From Neobacillus bataviensis (GTDB taxonomy: Bacteria; Bacillota; Bacilli; Bacillales_B; DSM-18226): a stretch of DNA of 64,000 nt. Every line of letters begins with the position of its first letter. Position 1 is the stretch's first letter. Shown here piece by piece: positions 17,198-25,392 of this stretch. Location of the stretch: NCBI RefSeq assembly GCF_019969725.1, contig NZ_JAHXYW010000014.1, forward strand, positions 62,001 through 126,000, given 5' to 3'. Both the position numbers and the translations under genes were made by a program. The notes below the pieces were generated by a model. It ran no database searches and was not told where the DNA came from. It was given only the letters and a program-made list of their open reading frames with translations.

Positions 17198-18088
17198 TTA
17201 TCCATTTATAGCGGTTCCTCCGTCTATATTAAGAATTTGTCCTGTTACATATGAGGAGTCGTCCGACGCCAAATAAACATAAAGAGGGGCTAGTTCAAAA
17301 GGTTGGGCAGCACGTTTCATTGGGGTGTTGCTTCCCCATGTTGCATAAATTTCTGGTGGGAGGCTTGAAGGGATAAGAGGAGTCCATACAGGTCCCGGAG
17401 CAACCCCATTCACACGAATTCCTTGATAAACGACGGATAATGCTAAAGAGCGGGTAAAAGAGACAATTGCTCCCTTGGAAGCAGCATAATCGATCGCGTC
17501 TTCATCTCCAGTGTAGGCAGCAATTGAAGTTGTATTGATAATAGAGCTTCCTGTTTTTAAATAGGGAATGGCTGCTTGTGTGAGATAAAAAAATGAAAAA
17601 ATGTTTGTTTGAAATGTACGTTTTAGTTGTGCCGGGGTTATGTCACTGATACTTGCCTGGGTAGTTGCCTCTCCAGCATTATTAACGAGAATTTCAAGAT
17701 GTCCAAATGCCTCCATTGTTTTCTGAACCACATATTGACAAAACTTCTCATCCCCGATATCGCCTGCAATCGTTAGGCATTTTCTTCCCAATTGCTCTAC
17801 TCTATTTTTTGTTTCTAATGCATCACCATGTTCATTTAAATAGACAATCACCACATCTGCTTCTTCTTTTGCAAAGGCAATGGCGACAGCCCTTCCGATC
17901 CCACTGTCCCCGCCGGTTATGATAGCTGCTTTGTTCCGCAGTTTTCCGCTTCCAGAATAATAAGGGTTTTCGGATATAGGTCTTGGAATCATAAAGGATT
18001 CAATCCCCGGATGTTGGGGTTGGTATTGTGGAGGATATGTGACAGGAACGGTTTCACATCTTTTTATATACCCAAAATGGTGATACAT
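17198..18088 (-). CDS. SDR-family oxidoreductase (YhdF/YhxC type)
   Basis: 296 residues. The N-terminal extension (P-P-Q-Y-Q-P-Q-H-P-G-I-E-S) is typical of the YhdF/YhxC branch. The cofactor motif T-G-G-D-S-G-I-G-R-A lies near residue 58, N-N-A-G near 138, and the catalytic Y-A-A-S-K near 191. NAD(P)-dependent alcohol/carbonyl chemistry is expected; these proteins are often stress-induced. GGAGG lies 9 bases before ATG. Confidence 0.9.
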   Translation of the reverse strand: MYHHFGYIKRCETVPVTYPPQYQPQHPGIESFMIPRPISENPYYSGSGKLRNKAAIITGGDSGIGRAVAIAFAKEEADVVIVYLNEHGDALETKNRVEQLGRKCLTIAGDIGDEKFCQYVVQKTMEAFGHLEILVNNAGEATTQASISDITPAQLKRTFQTNIFSFFYLTQAAIPYLKTGSSIINTTSIAAYTGDEDAIDYAASKGAIVSFTRSLALSVVYQGIRVNGVAPGPVWTPLIPSSLPPEIYATWGSNTPMKRAAQPFELAPLYVYLASDDSSYVTGQILNIDGGTAING

Positions 18089-18170
18089 ACATATATGCCT
18101 CCTTCTGTTATTTGTTTTATAGCATATTCTTAAAAATAGAGATAGGTGAATGCCTAAGGGGTCAGGTTTT

Positions 18171-18205
18171 TATCTAATACTTTGTTTCGAAACAGGGATT
18201 AGATA
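18171..18205. promoter_or_regulatory. Nested dyad upstream of the di-haem cytochrome gene
   Basis: TATCTAAT...ATTAGATA encloses the perfect palindrome TGTTTCGAAACA (18183-18194), with almost coincident centres. It lies about 75-110 bp before the cytochrome gene. It could be an operator; there is no T-run to suggest a terminator. Confidence 0.45.
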
Positions 18206-18279
18206 AGTATATTTCTTCCGTAAAGGCGGAAAATTAAGGGTGGTTTTTTGTACTTAGTTCTTATAAAGGCGGTAATAGG

Positions 18280-20217
18280 ATGAAATGGATGTATTGTCTT
18301 GGTATTATTTTAGCTTTCATTTTAGCTTTAGGTATAACAGTTTATGCCTTTATTCCTTCAGAAAATCAAATTGTAGAACCTGAAAAGGTGACAGGGGAGA
18401 AGGTTGAGGACAAACCAGCATTCGACCTCTGGGGAAGAACCATATCCAATAAAAAGGCTCATGAATTAATGAAAACAGCAAAAGGAAGAAAGGTATTATC
18501 TCCCAAGAACGGTGCAGTAAAAATTGATCAAGCCCTCTTGGATTTAGGAAGAAAGTCATTTTATGAAGAAACATTTGGGAATGAAGTCTTTTTATCCGAT
18601 ATTCTTGGAGCTTTTAACGGACCGCTTACCATTGAAAATTTCCAACAAGCAATAAAAGAATTAAACGGTAAGGGGACAACAAATTTACAGGTCGAATTGG
18701 CTGAAACCATAACAATTGGAGGAAAAACATATAAAAAAGGAACAAAAGTGGATACTGGTTTTGATGTGGCAAAAGGTTCTGACGAAGTCCTGGGTTTGCC
18801 GCTAGTAAAATCAGAGGGAAGGTTAAAAGTTGGACTTAGTTGTGCAGCATGCCATGCCACTGTTGATCCAGTTAATCAAAGAGTGATTGAGGGGGCCGTT
18901 AATACAGATGCTAATTTCGGACTTCTCCTTGCATTAGGCACCAACACATCAGCTTATTTTGCACGTACTGACATTGCATCTTTAAAGGATTATATTAATA
19001 ACTTAGAGAAAACTGTTGTAACAAGCGAAGGAAAAAAAGAACCCTTACCGGATTCAAGGGGATTGGAAGCGGCTGTTGATGATAGTGTAATCAAATGGCC
19101 TAAGGGAAATTTTGATATTTCCAGTGATTTTATTAGTAATCCAACGCAGATCCCGGATTCTTTCACTTTAGGGGATCATCCTTACAGCTGGAGTGGTTTT
19201 GCCATGGCAGGACCGTTTAAAGGTTTAAGTACGTTAAATAATGCCGTTCACGCCCAAGGTTCTGATTTGACGACGATTGCCGAAGCCAGTCAAGCTCTTC
19301 TTGGCATCGACAAAGAGGTATATTTAGGAACCATTCTGCAGAATGCGGCGAATCCGAAATATCGATTTGATCCAACACAAGGAAAGAAGCCTTCAGAGTT
19401 TTTTGCACAGGTTGATCCTACCCCAGATGCTCCTGGTGTAAACCAAGCGATTAAATTGCCCACCTTTCCGAGGTCTTCACTTGTATCACCGAATGGGGTT
19501 ATAGTTGGCTCTCCGGGAACAAAAGCAGGGGAACAAAACAATGCTATGTCAGCATTTCAAAATACTCTCGTTCCTCCAAAAGCACCCGTAAAGATAACTG
19601 ATAAGGAAAAGCAATTAGGCAAACGAGTTTTTGCACAGGGTTCTTGTATATCGTGCCATGCAGGAAGCTTTTATACCAATAATCAAATTATATCCGTAGA
19701 AAAAATTGGTACGGAACCGACGCGTGCGCTTGGTTTAAAAAAGGCAGGCGAGTTTTTGATAGATCCCGTGATTTATTCACCTGATACACCTGTGCCTGTA
19801 CCAAAAGGTGCATTAGTATTAAAAGTTCCGACTCAAGGCCTAAACCCTGGGCAAATCAATCTTGCGTTTGGAATTGGCAATACAAATGGAGGATATAAAG
19901 TTCCTAGTCTTATTGGCCTTTATTGGTCTGCGCCATATCTACATGACGGAGGGGTTGCAGTTGGAGCAAATATTAAAACTCAGTTAGGACCAGAAGGAAC
20001 ATTAAATAAAAGTATTTTACCTGACCCGTACAACAGTTTACGTGCATTAGTAGATAAAAGCTTGAGAACTCAAGTCATAAAAGCAAATCAGACTTCGGAA
20101 AGTCTAAGGAAATCAAATGTGACAGGACAAGGGCATGAATATTGGATAGATGCTTCAACAGGTTTTTCTCCGCAAGAACAAGATGCTTTAATAAAATATT
20201 TACTAACATTGAAATAA
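18280..20217 (+). CDS. Membrane-anchored di-haem c-type cytochrome (RoxA/peroxidase-like)
   Basis: 645 residues. A TM anchor (~5-24) is followed by a large extracytoplasmic region with two haem-attachment motifs, C-A-A-C-H (188-192) and C-I-S-C-H (456-460). Size, spacing of the motifs and the Y-L-H-D-G-G-V segment near the C-terminus resemble the RoxA-like/di-haem peroxidase superfamily, which includes rubber oxygenases and MauG relatives. A plain electron carrier or peroxidase is equally possible. Maturation would need a Ccs system not encoded here. It is a single-gene unit with a dyad upstream and a strong hairpin downstream, inside the rlmH-side island. Confidence 0.75.
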   Translation: MKWMYCLGIILAFILALGITVYAFIPSENQIVEPEKVTGEKVEDKPAFDLWGRTISNKKAHELMKTAKGRKVLSPKNGAVKIDQALLDLGRKSFYEETFGNEVFLSDILGAFNGPLTIENFQQAIKELNGKGTTNLQVELAETITIGGKTYKKGTKVDTGFDVAKGSDEVLGLPLVKSEGRLKVGLSCAACHATVDPVNQRVIEGAVNTDANFGLLLALGTNTSAYFARTDIASLKDYINNLEKTVVTSEGKKEPLPDSRGLEAAVDDSVIKWPKGNFDISSDFISNPTQIPDSFTLGDHPYSWSGFAMAGPFKGLSTLNNAVHAQGSDLTTIAEASQALLGIDKEVYLGTILQNAANPKYRFDPTQGKKPSEFFAQVDPTPDAPGVNQAIKLPTFPRSSLVSPNGVIVGSPGTKAGEQNNAMSAFQNTLVPPKAPVKITDKEKQLGKRVFAQGSCISCHAGSFYTNNQIISVEKIGTEPTRALGLKKAGEFLIDPVIYSPDTPVPVPKGALVLKVPTQGLNPGQINLAFGIGNTNGGYKVPSLIGLYWSAPYLHDGGVAVGANIKTQLGPEGTLNKSILPDPYNSLRALVDKSLRTQVIKANQTSESLRKSNVTGQGHEYWIDASTGFSPQEQDALIKYLLTLK

Positions 20218-20266
20218 ACCTTTTAAAGACAGGCAGTCATAATCAACGCCTGTCTTTAAAAGGTTT
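20216..20266 (+). terminator. Hairpin after the cytochrome gene
   Basis: A 19-bp perfect stem (AAACCTTTTAAAGACAGGC and its complement) with a 13-base loop overlaps the stop codon. No long T-run follows, so termination strength is uncertain. Confidence 0.6.
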
Positions 20267-20303
20267 AAATTATTTAGGCTGAAAATATTAGAGTAAATAA
20301 TTT

Positions 20304-20361
20304 AAAAACCGCCATTTTAATAGGTACGGTTCACCGCACCTATTAAAATGGCGGTTTTTTT
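20304..20361 (+). terminator. 22-bp hairpin whose loop is an rlmH-end-like sequence (att-like scar 3)
   Basis: Bases 20304-20325 and 20338-20359 form a perfect 22-bp stem followed by Ts. The loop, ACGGTTCACCGC, belongs to the 17-mer TACGGTTCACCGCACCT shared with 14398-14414; the complement CGGTGAACCGTAC matches the rlmH end CGGTGAACCTTAC. It acts as a terminator by structure, and may mark a former junction. Confidence 0.65.
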
Positions 20362-20517
20362 GCTATTATTCTCTTTCCCATCAGTTAAATTATTGAACAA
20401 AAAAATCCTTTCATCAAAGATTCTATAGTGAAAGAGATTTTCCTACTGTTCGTTTGTAAATAATAACGAACGTTTAGGAAAACCTAGATTAAAGAGAGAA
20501 TACAGGAGGGCGAAAAA
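20362..20517 (+). promoter_or_regulatory. Upstream region of the amidinotransferase-fold gene with a nested dyad
   Basis: TTTTCCTA (20438-20445) pairs with TAGGAAAA (20475-20482), enclosing GTTCGTT (20448-20454) and AACGAAC (20465-20471), all with one centre near 20460. It lies about 35 bp before the start codon and has no T-run, so an operator or a leader hairpin is more likely than a terminator. Confidence 0.45.
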
Positions 20518-21375
20518 ATGACAGAAAGCCCAATAACAAACAACAAGACTTTTTGCATGAGTGAATACGATGTATTAAGACGAGTAATCCTTTGTCAGCC
20601 TCAATATATGACAATCCGCGAAGTAATTAATGAAACGCAAGAGCATTTTAAAAATGAAGGTATCCATATTGAACGTGCGCTCGAACAGCACGGTGAATTT
20701 GTCAAAACACTAAAGAAACATGGTATCGAAGTTATTTTATTGCCTTACCATAAAAAATATCCTGAACAAGTATTTACTCGGGATATTGGTTTTACACTAG
20801 GGCAAACAATCTTTGTTGCCAAGATGGCAACAGATGTTCGTGCAGGGGAGGAAAACGTTTTAAAACAATGGCTGGAGGATGAAGAAATCTCTTATTATAA
20901 TTTATACGAGGAACGAATTGAAGGCGGAGATGTTGTGATTGATCGAGAAACAATTTACGTGGGGCTCAGCAATCGGACAGACCAAAAAGCAGCTGAACAT
21001 TTACAGAGTCTGTTGACTCAATTCAATGTCATTACCATCCCATTTAAAGATAAATACCTGCATTTAGATTGTATATTTAATGTCGTTTCACCTGAAGTGG
21101 CCCTTATTTACCCAAATGCCTTAACGAAAAAAAACATCGAGTTTTTTGCTTCACGCTATGAATTAATTGAAGTTTCGCAAGAAGAACAATTTCAATTGGG
21201 CACAAATGTATTAAGTATAGGCAACAAACGGGTATTTAGTCTGCCGGTCAATAGGAAGGTAAACAAACAGCTTCGTAACCGGGGATTTGAAGTTATTGAG
21301 GTGGATATCACAGAAATCATTAAATCTGGCGGTTCCTTCCGTTGTTGCACCCTTCCTATTTTACGAGAAACGTAA
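20518..21375 (+). CDS. Amidinotransferase/DDAH-fold hydrolase (YkgA-like)
   Basis: 285 residues of the guanidino-group-modifying superfamily (arginine deiminase/dimethylarginine dimethylaminohydrolase). Motifs: F-T-R-D (~85), E-G-G-D-V (~138), H-L-D (~182) and the catalytic Cys region G-G-S-F-R-C-C-T-L-P near the C-terminus. These are the substrate-guanidine and Cys-His-Glu sites. It probably hydrolyses arginine or a methylated arginine. Only gene between scar 3 and rlmH. Confidence 0.88.
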   Translation: MTESPITNNKTFCMSEYDVLRRVILCQPQYMTIREVINETQEHFKNEGIHIERALEQHGEFVKTLKKHGIEVILLPYHKKYPEQVFTRDIGFTLGQTIFVAKMATDVRAGEENVLKQWLEDEEISYYNLYEERIEGGDVVIDRETIYVGLSNRTDQKAAEHLQSLLTQFNVITIPFKDKYLHLDCIFNVVSPEVALIYPNALTKKNIEFFASRYELIEVSQEEQFQLGTNVLSIGNKRVFSLPVNRKVNKQLRNRGFEVIEVDITEIIKSGGSFRCCTLPILRET

Positions 21376-21390
21376 AATAAAAATATAAAA

Positions 21391-21446
21391 ATGACCATAT
21401 AAACAACCCCCAAACCCCTAAAGAGCGTGGTTGTTTATATAGTCAT
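21391..21446. terminator. Hairpin between the convergent YkgA-like and rlmH genes
   Basis: ATGACCATATAAACAAC (21391) pairs with 21430-21446 with one mismatch. It lies between convergent genes and may serve both. Confidence 0.6.
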
Positions 21447-21480
21447 TAGATACATAATTTAGCTATATAAAAACTGCCTC

Positions 21481-21960
21481 TTATTTATGGTAAGGTTCAC
21501 CGCGGTTAATCCGAAAAGACCGATAAATCTGCTCAACCAATATCAACCTCATCAACTGATGGGGGAAGGTCATCTTTGAAAAGGACAACTTTTCATTCGA
21601 CCTCTTCAACACCTCATCGCTAAGCCCCAAGGATCCCCCAATAATAAAGGCAATTTTGCTTTTTCCGTATGTAGCTAGCTTATCTAATGTATCCGCAAGT
21701 TCCTCCGATGATTGTAATTTTCCTTGAATCGCTAAGGCGATCACATATGTATCCTGGCTAATCTTTGCTAAAATTCTTTCGCCCTCTTTTTGCTTTACCT
21801 GCTGCATTTCCGTATCGCTTAATTCTTCCGGCGCCTTTTCATCGGCAACTTCGATGACTTCGACCTTTGCATAGGCCGATAATCTCTTCAAATATTCCTC
21901 AATTCCCTGCTTCAAATATTTCTCTTTTAATTTACCAACCGTCACAATCGAGATATTCAC
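21481..21960 (-). CDS. rlmH: 23S rRNA pseudouridine-1915 N3-methyltransferase
   Basis: 159 residues, the usual length of RlmH (SPOUT family), which methylates pseudouridine 1915 in helix 69 of 23S rRNA using [14 protein letters not shown] is the SAM-binding knot and the end [10 protein letters not shown] is the invariant C-terminus. In staphylococci the 3' end of this gene is the SCC attachment site; here copies of that end recur at 14390, 15747 and 20322. The core synteny (walJ, htrC upstream) is kept. Confidence 0.96.
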   Translation of the reverse strand: MNISIVTVGKLKEKYLKQGIEEYLKRLSAYAKVEVIEVADEKAPEELSDTEMQQVKQKEGERILAKISQDTYVIALAIQGKLQSSEELADTLDKLATYGKSKIAFIIGGSLGLSDEVLKRSNEKLSFSKMTFPHQLMRLILVEQIYRSFRINRGEPYHK

Positions 21961-22305
21961 AATCCACAGCCCTTTATTTTCAGATTACAAACAGGTTACA
22001 AACAACATATCCACAGAAGTTATCCACATTATCCACATCTTTATCCACATTTAGTATGGAATCACTTGTTCGCCACAATATATACAGCCGGGTTTCGACA
22101 ATATTCACAGGTTGTTGATAAATTATCCACACCAATTTTTGATAAAACCGGGAAAGTTTCTGTTTCATCCACAACCGTATCTAAAGCACTATCCACATGC
22201 TCCTCACAACTATAAATCATCTTTCATCTTCACCTTTCCTAACTCTTTTAATCCTAGTGTTTACGTTCCATATACCTCTCATACGACCACTATCATATCA
22301 TAATA
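21961..22305. promoter_or_regulatory. DnaA-box cluster between rlmH and htrC
   Basis: Perfect TTATCCACA boxes start at 22020, 22029, 22041 and 22123; one-mismatch boxes at 22007, 22101, 22165 and 22189, and a reversed one at 22113. Two boxes abut with 9-bp period. Bacillus subtilis has oriC-proximal DnaA-box clusters, one of them reported near yydA (rlmH), that titrate DnaA and restrain initiation. This fits that role, which is inferred. Confidence 0.75.
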
Positions 22306-22335
22306 AAAACAGGACAGCTTCCGCCATCCTGTTTT
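22306..22335 (-). terminator. Terminator of the wal operon/htrC
   Basis: AAAACAGGA/TCCTGTTTT stem followed by TTTTTATTA on the minus strand, 8 bases past the htrC stop. Confidence 0.85.
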
Positions 22336-22343
22336 CTTCATCC

Positions 22344-23606
22344 TTATTGTAATCTTTCTCCCGACAGAGTCAGTGTCGTTTCTTTAAGCTTGCTATCGCG
22401 ATAATATTTGACTTTCAATTTCTCGCCGATTTTCTTTTTCTGATATAAGTGCTTGCGCAAGTCGATGACGTCATTTATTTTTTGGCCATCCATCTCAACA
22501 ATGACATCCAGCTCTTGTAATCCTGCTTGTGCTGCTGGAGAATTGGGAACTACCTGTCTTAAGGCTACGCCGTAATTAACATCGCTCGGTAATTTCAATG
22601 CTTCCGCTTGGTAGTAAGCAGGTATTTCAGATACTGATTTTAAATCCACACCCATATATGGACGTTTGACAGAGCCAAAATGCTCGAGATCATCAATGAT
22701 CGGCTTAGCTGAATTGATTGGAATTGATAATCCTATTCCTTCAACCGCCTCCTGGGAAATTTTCATGGAGTTAATCCCAATCACCTGTCCGGCCATATTA
22801 ATTAACGCGCCGCCGCTGTTTCCCGGATTAATCGCGGCATCTGTCTGCAGAACCTCTGACTGCCAATCGACAACCCCATTTTGGTCGATATCAACAGGGA
22901 TGGTCCGTTTAAGACCTGAAATGATTCCTTGTGTAACTGATCCTGAAAAAGTTGCACCAAGTGGATTTCCAATCGCAATGACTGGTTCACCCATTTTTAA
23001 ACTATCGGAATCTCCAAATACCGCAACTTTCTTTACTTTGCTGGCATCTATCTCAAGGACTGCTAAATCTGTCCAAATATCACTTCCTAGCAGCTTTGCA
23101 GGAATCTTCGTTCCATCTGTCAGGCTTACTTCTAGTTTGGTCGCACCCTCAACAACATGATGGTTGGTGACAACAAATGCCCGGTTGTTGTCTTTTTTAT
23201 AAATAACACCGGAGCCTGTTCCCGCTGCCTCTTCAGAGTTATCGCCATTACCATTACCATTGCCATTCCCATTGTCAGACCAAAATCCCGTTGACTGGAT
23301 ATTATTGATGCCAACAACTGCTGCAGCTGTTTTATCAACGGCATCAGTGGTATCTGTTTTAACGTCATAGGATACCTGCTGGTGAATGACGTTCTGCTGA
23401 TTTGTATTATCTGTTGTATTGGTAGCCGTATTTTGATTGGTTTCAATTTTATAAGGGAGTACCCCTCGATTAGACAGGGCTGGAAGAGCAACGATCACTA
23501 TTATCGCTCCAAGGATAGCACCGACTAAGCTGGCAATAAAAATTCCGCCCCGATTCCCTTTCTGTTCCCGATAACGCCCCTGTGAATGATCATCATAATA
23601 ACCCAC
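22344..23606 (-). CDS. htrC: HtrA-like membrane-anchored serine protease
   Basis: 420 residues: cytoplasmic N-terminus, one TM (~21-43), a trypsin-like domain with His ~150 (T-N-H-H-V-V), Asp ~180 (T-D-L-A-V-L) and Ser ~264 (G-N-S-G-G-A), and one C-terminal PDZ domain. It degrades misfolded extracytoplasmic proteins. An N-G-N-G-N-G run (~112-121) precedes the protease and is encoded by a 6-bp microsatellite that could vary in length. Last gene of the walRK operon, separated from walJ by a hairpin. GTG start. Confidence 0.93.
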   Translation of the reverse strand: MGYYDDHSQGRYREQKGNRGGIFIASLVGAILGAIIVIVALPALSNRGVLPYKIETNQNTATNTTDNTNQQNVIHQQVSYDVKTDTTDAVDKTAAAVVGINNIQSTGFWSDNGNGNGNGNGDNSEEAAGTGSGVIYKKDNNRAFVVTNHHVVEGATKLEVSLTDGTKIPAKLLGSDIWTDLAVLEIDASKVKKVAVFGDSDSLKMGEPVIAIGNPLGATFSGSVTQGIISGLKRTIPVDIDQNGVVDWQSEVLQTDAAINPGNSGGALINMAGQVIGINSMKISQEAVEGIGLSIPINSAKPIIDDLEHFGSVKRPYMGVDLKSVSEIPAYYQAEALKLPSDVNYGVALRQVVPNSPAAQAGLQELDVIVEMDGQKINDVIDLRKHLYQKKKIGEKLKVKYYRDSKLKETTLTLSGERLQ

Positions 23607-23757
23607 TGGACACCATTCCTCTCTCTCGAAATGATTTCTATCTTTTATTTTGGCTTATAATAACAATTATACTCTCCCAGCCCTAAATTTAAAAAAATTT
23701 GACAATTATTCCATAAAATTTACGACTTTGTTCATAGATTTTTCATACTTATAAAAG

Positions 23758-23783
23758 AAGAGCGAAGATTGCTCTTCGCTCTT
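23758..23783 (-). terminator. Hairpin between walJ and htrC
   Basis: AAGAGCGAAGA/TCTTCGCTCTT stem followed on the minus strand by CTTTTATAAG; it may end or attenuate the wal transcript before htrC. Confidence 0.75.
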
Positions 23784-23793
23784 AGAAAAAACA

Positions 23794-24588
23794 CTATACT
23801 GCTGTTAAAATAGTCGGTATTTTCGGGTCTGTATCGTAAAGATCGAATTGTTCTCCGACAATCAGGCCTCGACTCTCTAATGTCTGCGTTACAGACATTT
23901 TCGCTAGGTCTTTCATATTATTATCAAGGCTTAGATGGGCGAGGTAGACTCTCTTCGTCCGATCGCCAATCACATCACTCATTGCCAAGGCCGCATCTTC
24001 ATTAGAGACATGGCCGACATCGCTGAGGATTCTTCGTTTAATGTTCCACGGATAGCGTCCCATACGAAGCATTTGCACATCATGATTGGACTCAAAAATG
24101 TACACGTCAGCATTGGAGATTGTCCCCTTCATGCGGTCGCTGACATACCCTGTATCCGTAATGAGAACAAGCTTTTTTCCTCCATTATGAAACACGTAAA
24201 ACATCGGTTCCGCAGCATCATGGGACACGCCGAACGATTCAATATCTACGGCACCGAAGGTCTTCACCGTTTCCATGTTAAAAACAAACTTTTGCTCTGT
24301 AGGAATTACTCCTACATTTGTTTCCATCGCCTGCCACGTTTTTTCGTTCGCGTATACAGGCAATTTATATTTTCGTGCGAGAATGCCAATCCCTTTAATA
24401 TGGTCGCTGTGCTCATGAGTGACAAAGATACCAGATAGCTTGCTAATATCGCGGTCAATTTGCTGAAAAAGCGTCTCCATCTGTTTGCCGCTAAAGCCGG
24501 CATCCACTAGAAAGGAATGTTCGTCTGACTCTACATAAAGGGCGTTCCCAGTACTCCCGCTTGCTAGAATGCTATATCGTAAAGACAT
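23794..24588 (-). CDS. walJ: WalJ (YycJ) metallo-beta-lactamase-fold hydrolase
   Basis: 264 residues, the family length. The zinc motif T-H-E-H-S-D-H lies near residue 59, with further ligands in G-H-V-S-N and the final histidine region. Reported roles link it to coordination of cell division, DNA replication and wall metabolism, and to mismatch repair exonuclease activity. ATG follows GGAGTG by 7 bases; the Shine-Dalgarno overlaps the end of walI, so translation is probably coupled. Confidence 0.93.
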   Translation of the reverse strand: MSLRYSILASGSTGNALYVESDEHSFLVDAGFSGKQMETLFQQIDRDISKLSGIFVTHEHSDHIKGIGILARKYKLPVYANEKTWQAMETNVGVIPTEQKFVFNMETVKTFGAVDIESFGVSHDAAEPMFYVFHNGGKKLVLITDTGYVSDRMKGTISNADVYIFESNHDVQMLRMGRYPWNIKRRILSDVGHVSNEDAALAMSDVIGDRTKRVYLAHLSLDNNMKDLAKMSVTQTLESRGLIVGEQFDLYDTDPKIPTILTAV

Positions 24589-24594
24589 ACAGTT

Positions 24595-25392
24595 TCACTC
24601 CACACTTAATTTTTCTTCGCTGTTAAAATCAATGATCTCACCTTCAAAGGCATTTACAAACAAACTCTCCTTATTATCGACCACAAAGCGCCAGGTTGGC
24701 GCTAATAATTGGGAGGCCGACAGCGGAACAAGAGTCGAATAGCCAAGCTCGATCTTCGTAATTTTACTCTTCGGTTTCAAGACTCCCTTTTGATGAAGCG
24801 TTTCAATCGCCTTTAACGGACGGAGGATCTCTTCTTTTTCCGCCAGCTTATCAATTCCTTCAAGATAGGTTTGCTGATAGGAAACAATTTGATTACTGGA
24901 ATTATAATTGAAGGTGATCATCCCGTTAATATTGTTATACAAAGGCATATTGTTACTTTGCTGAAAATAGGTGATTGTATTTTTTTTATCATTTTTCTCC
25001 CAAAATAGATAATGGTCACCGTACAGGACACTTTCGTTTAAAAAAGACGAAAGCTCTGCTGGTTCAAACTTAGAATTTAGCTGCAAAGGCTTCTCCAGCG
25101 TCGACTGCAGTGTCGTCCCCGGCCCCTTAAGAGAAGCAGACTGATCCTTTAGTTTTTCAATATCCCCTTTGGTAAAGGTTTTCGGCTTAGCGCTAAGATA
25201 TTGAGCCTTAATTGGGTTCTTCGGCAGTTCTACATATTTGATTTCATCCACTTTCAATTTTTCCTCAACCGATGCCTCTGTTAAAACCTCATATTTATTG
25301 GCATCCCGGATCTTCATGAATTGAAATAGGAGATACACATCCAGTATCAGGAACGTTAAAATAAATATCGTTTTTATTTTACTCCAATCCAT
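24595..25392 (-). CDS. walI: WalI (YycI), negative regulator of WalK
   Basis: 265 residues with one N-terminal TM (~7-24) and an extracellular YycH/YycI fold. WalI and WalH form a ternary membrane complex with WalK and lower its activity in Bacillus subtilis. It overlaps walH by 14 bases. Confidence 0.93.
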   Translation of the reverse strand: MDWSKIKTIFILTFLILDVYLLFQFMKIRDANKYEVLTEASVEEKLKVDEIKYVELPKNPIKAQYLSAKPKTFTKGDIEKLKDQSASLKGPGTTLQSTLEKPLQLNSKFEPAELSSFLNESVLYGDHYLFWEKNDKKNTITYFQQSNNMPLYNNINGMITFNYNSSNQIVSYQQTYLEGIDKLAEKEEILRPLKAIETLHQKGVLKPKSKITKIELGYSTLVPLSASQLLAPTWRFVVDNKESLFVNAFEGEIIDFNSEEKLSVE

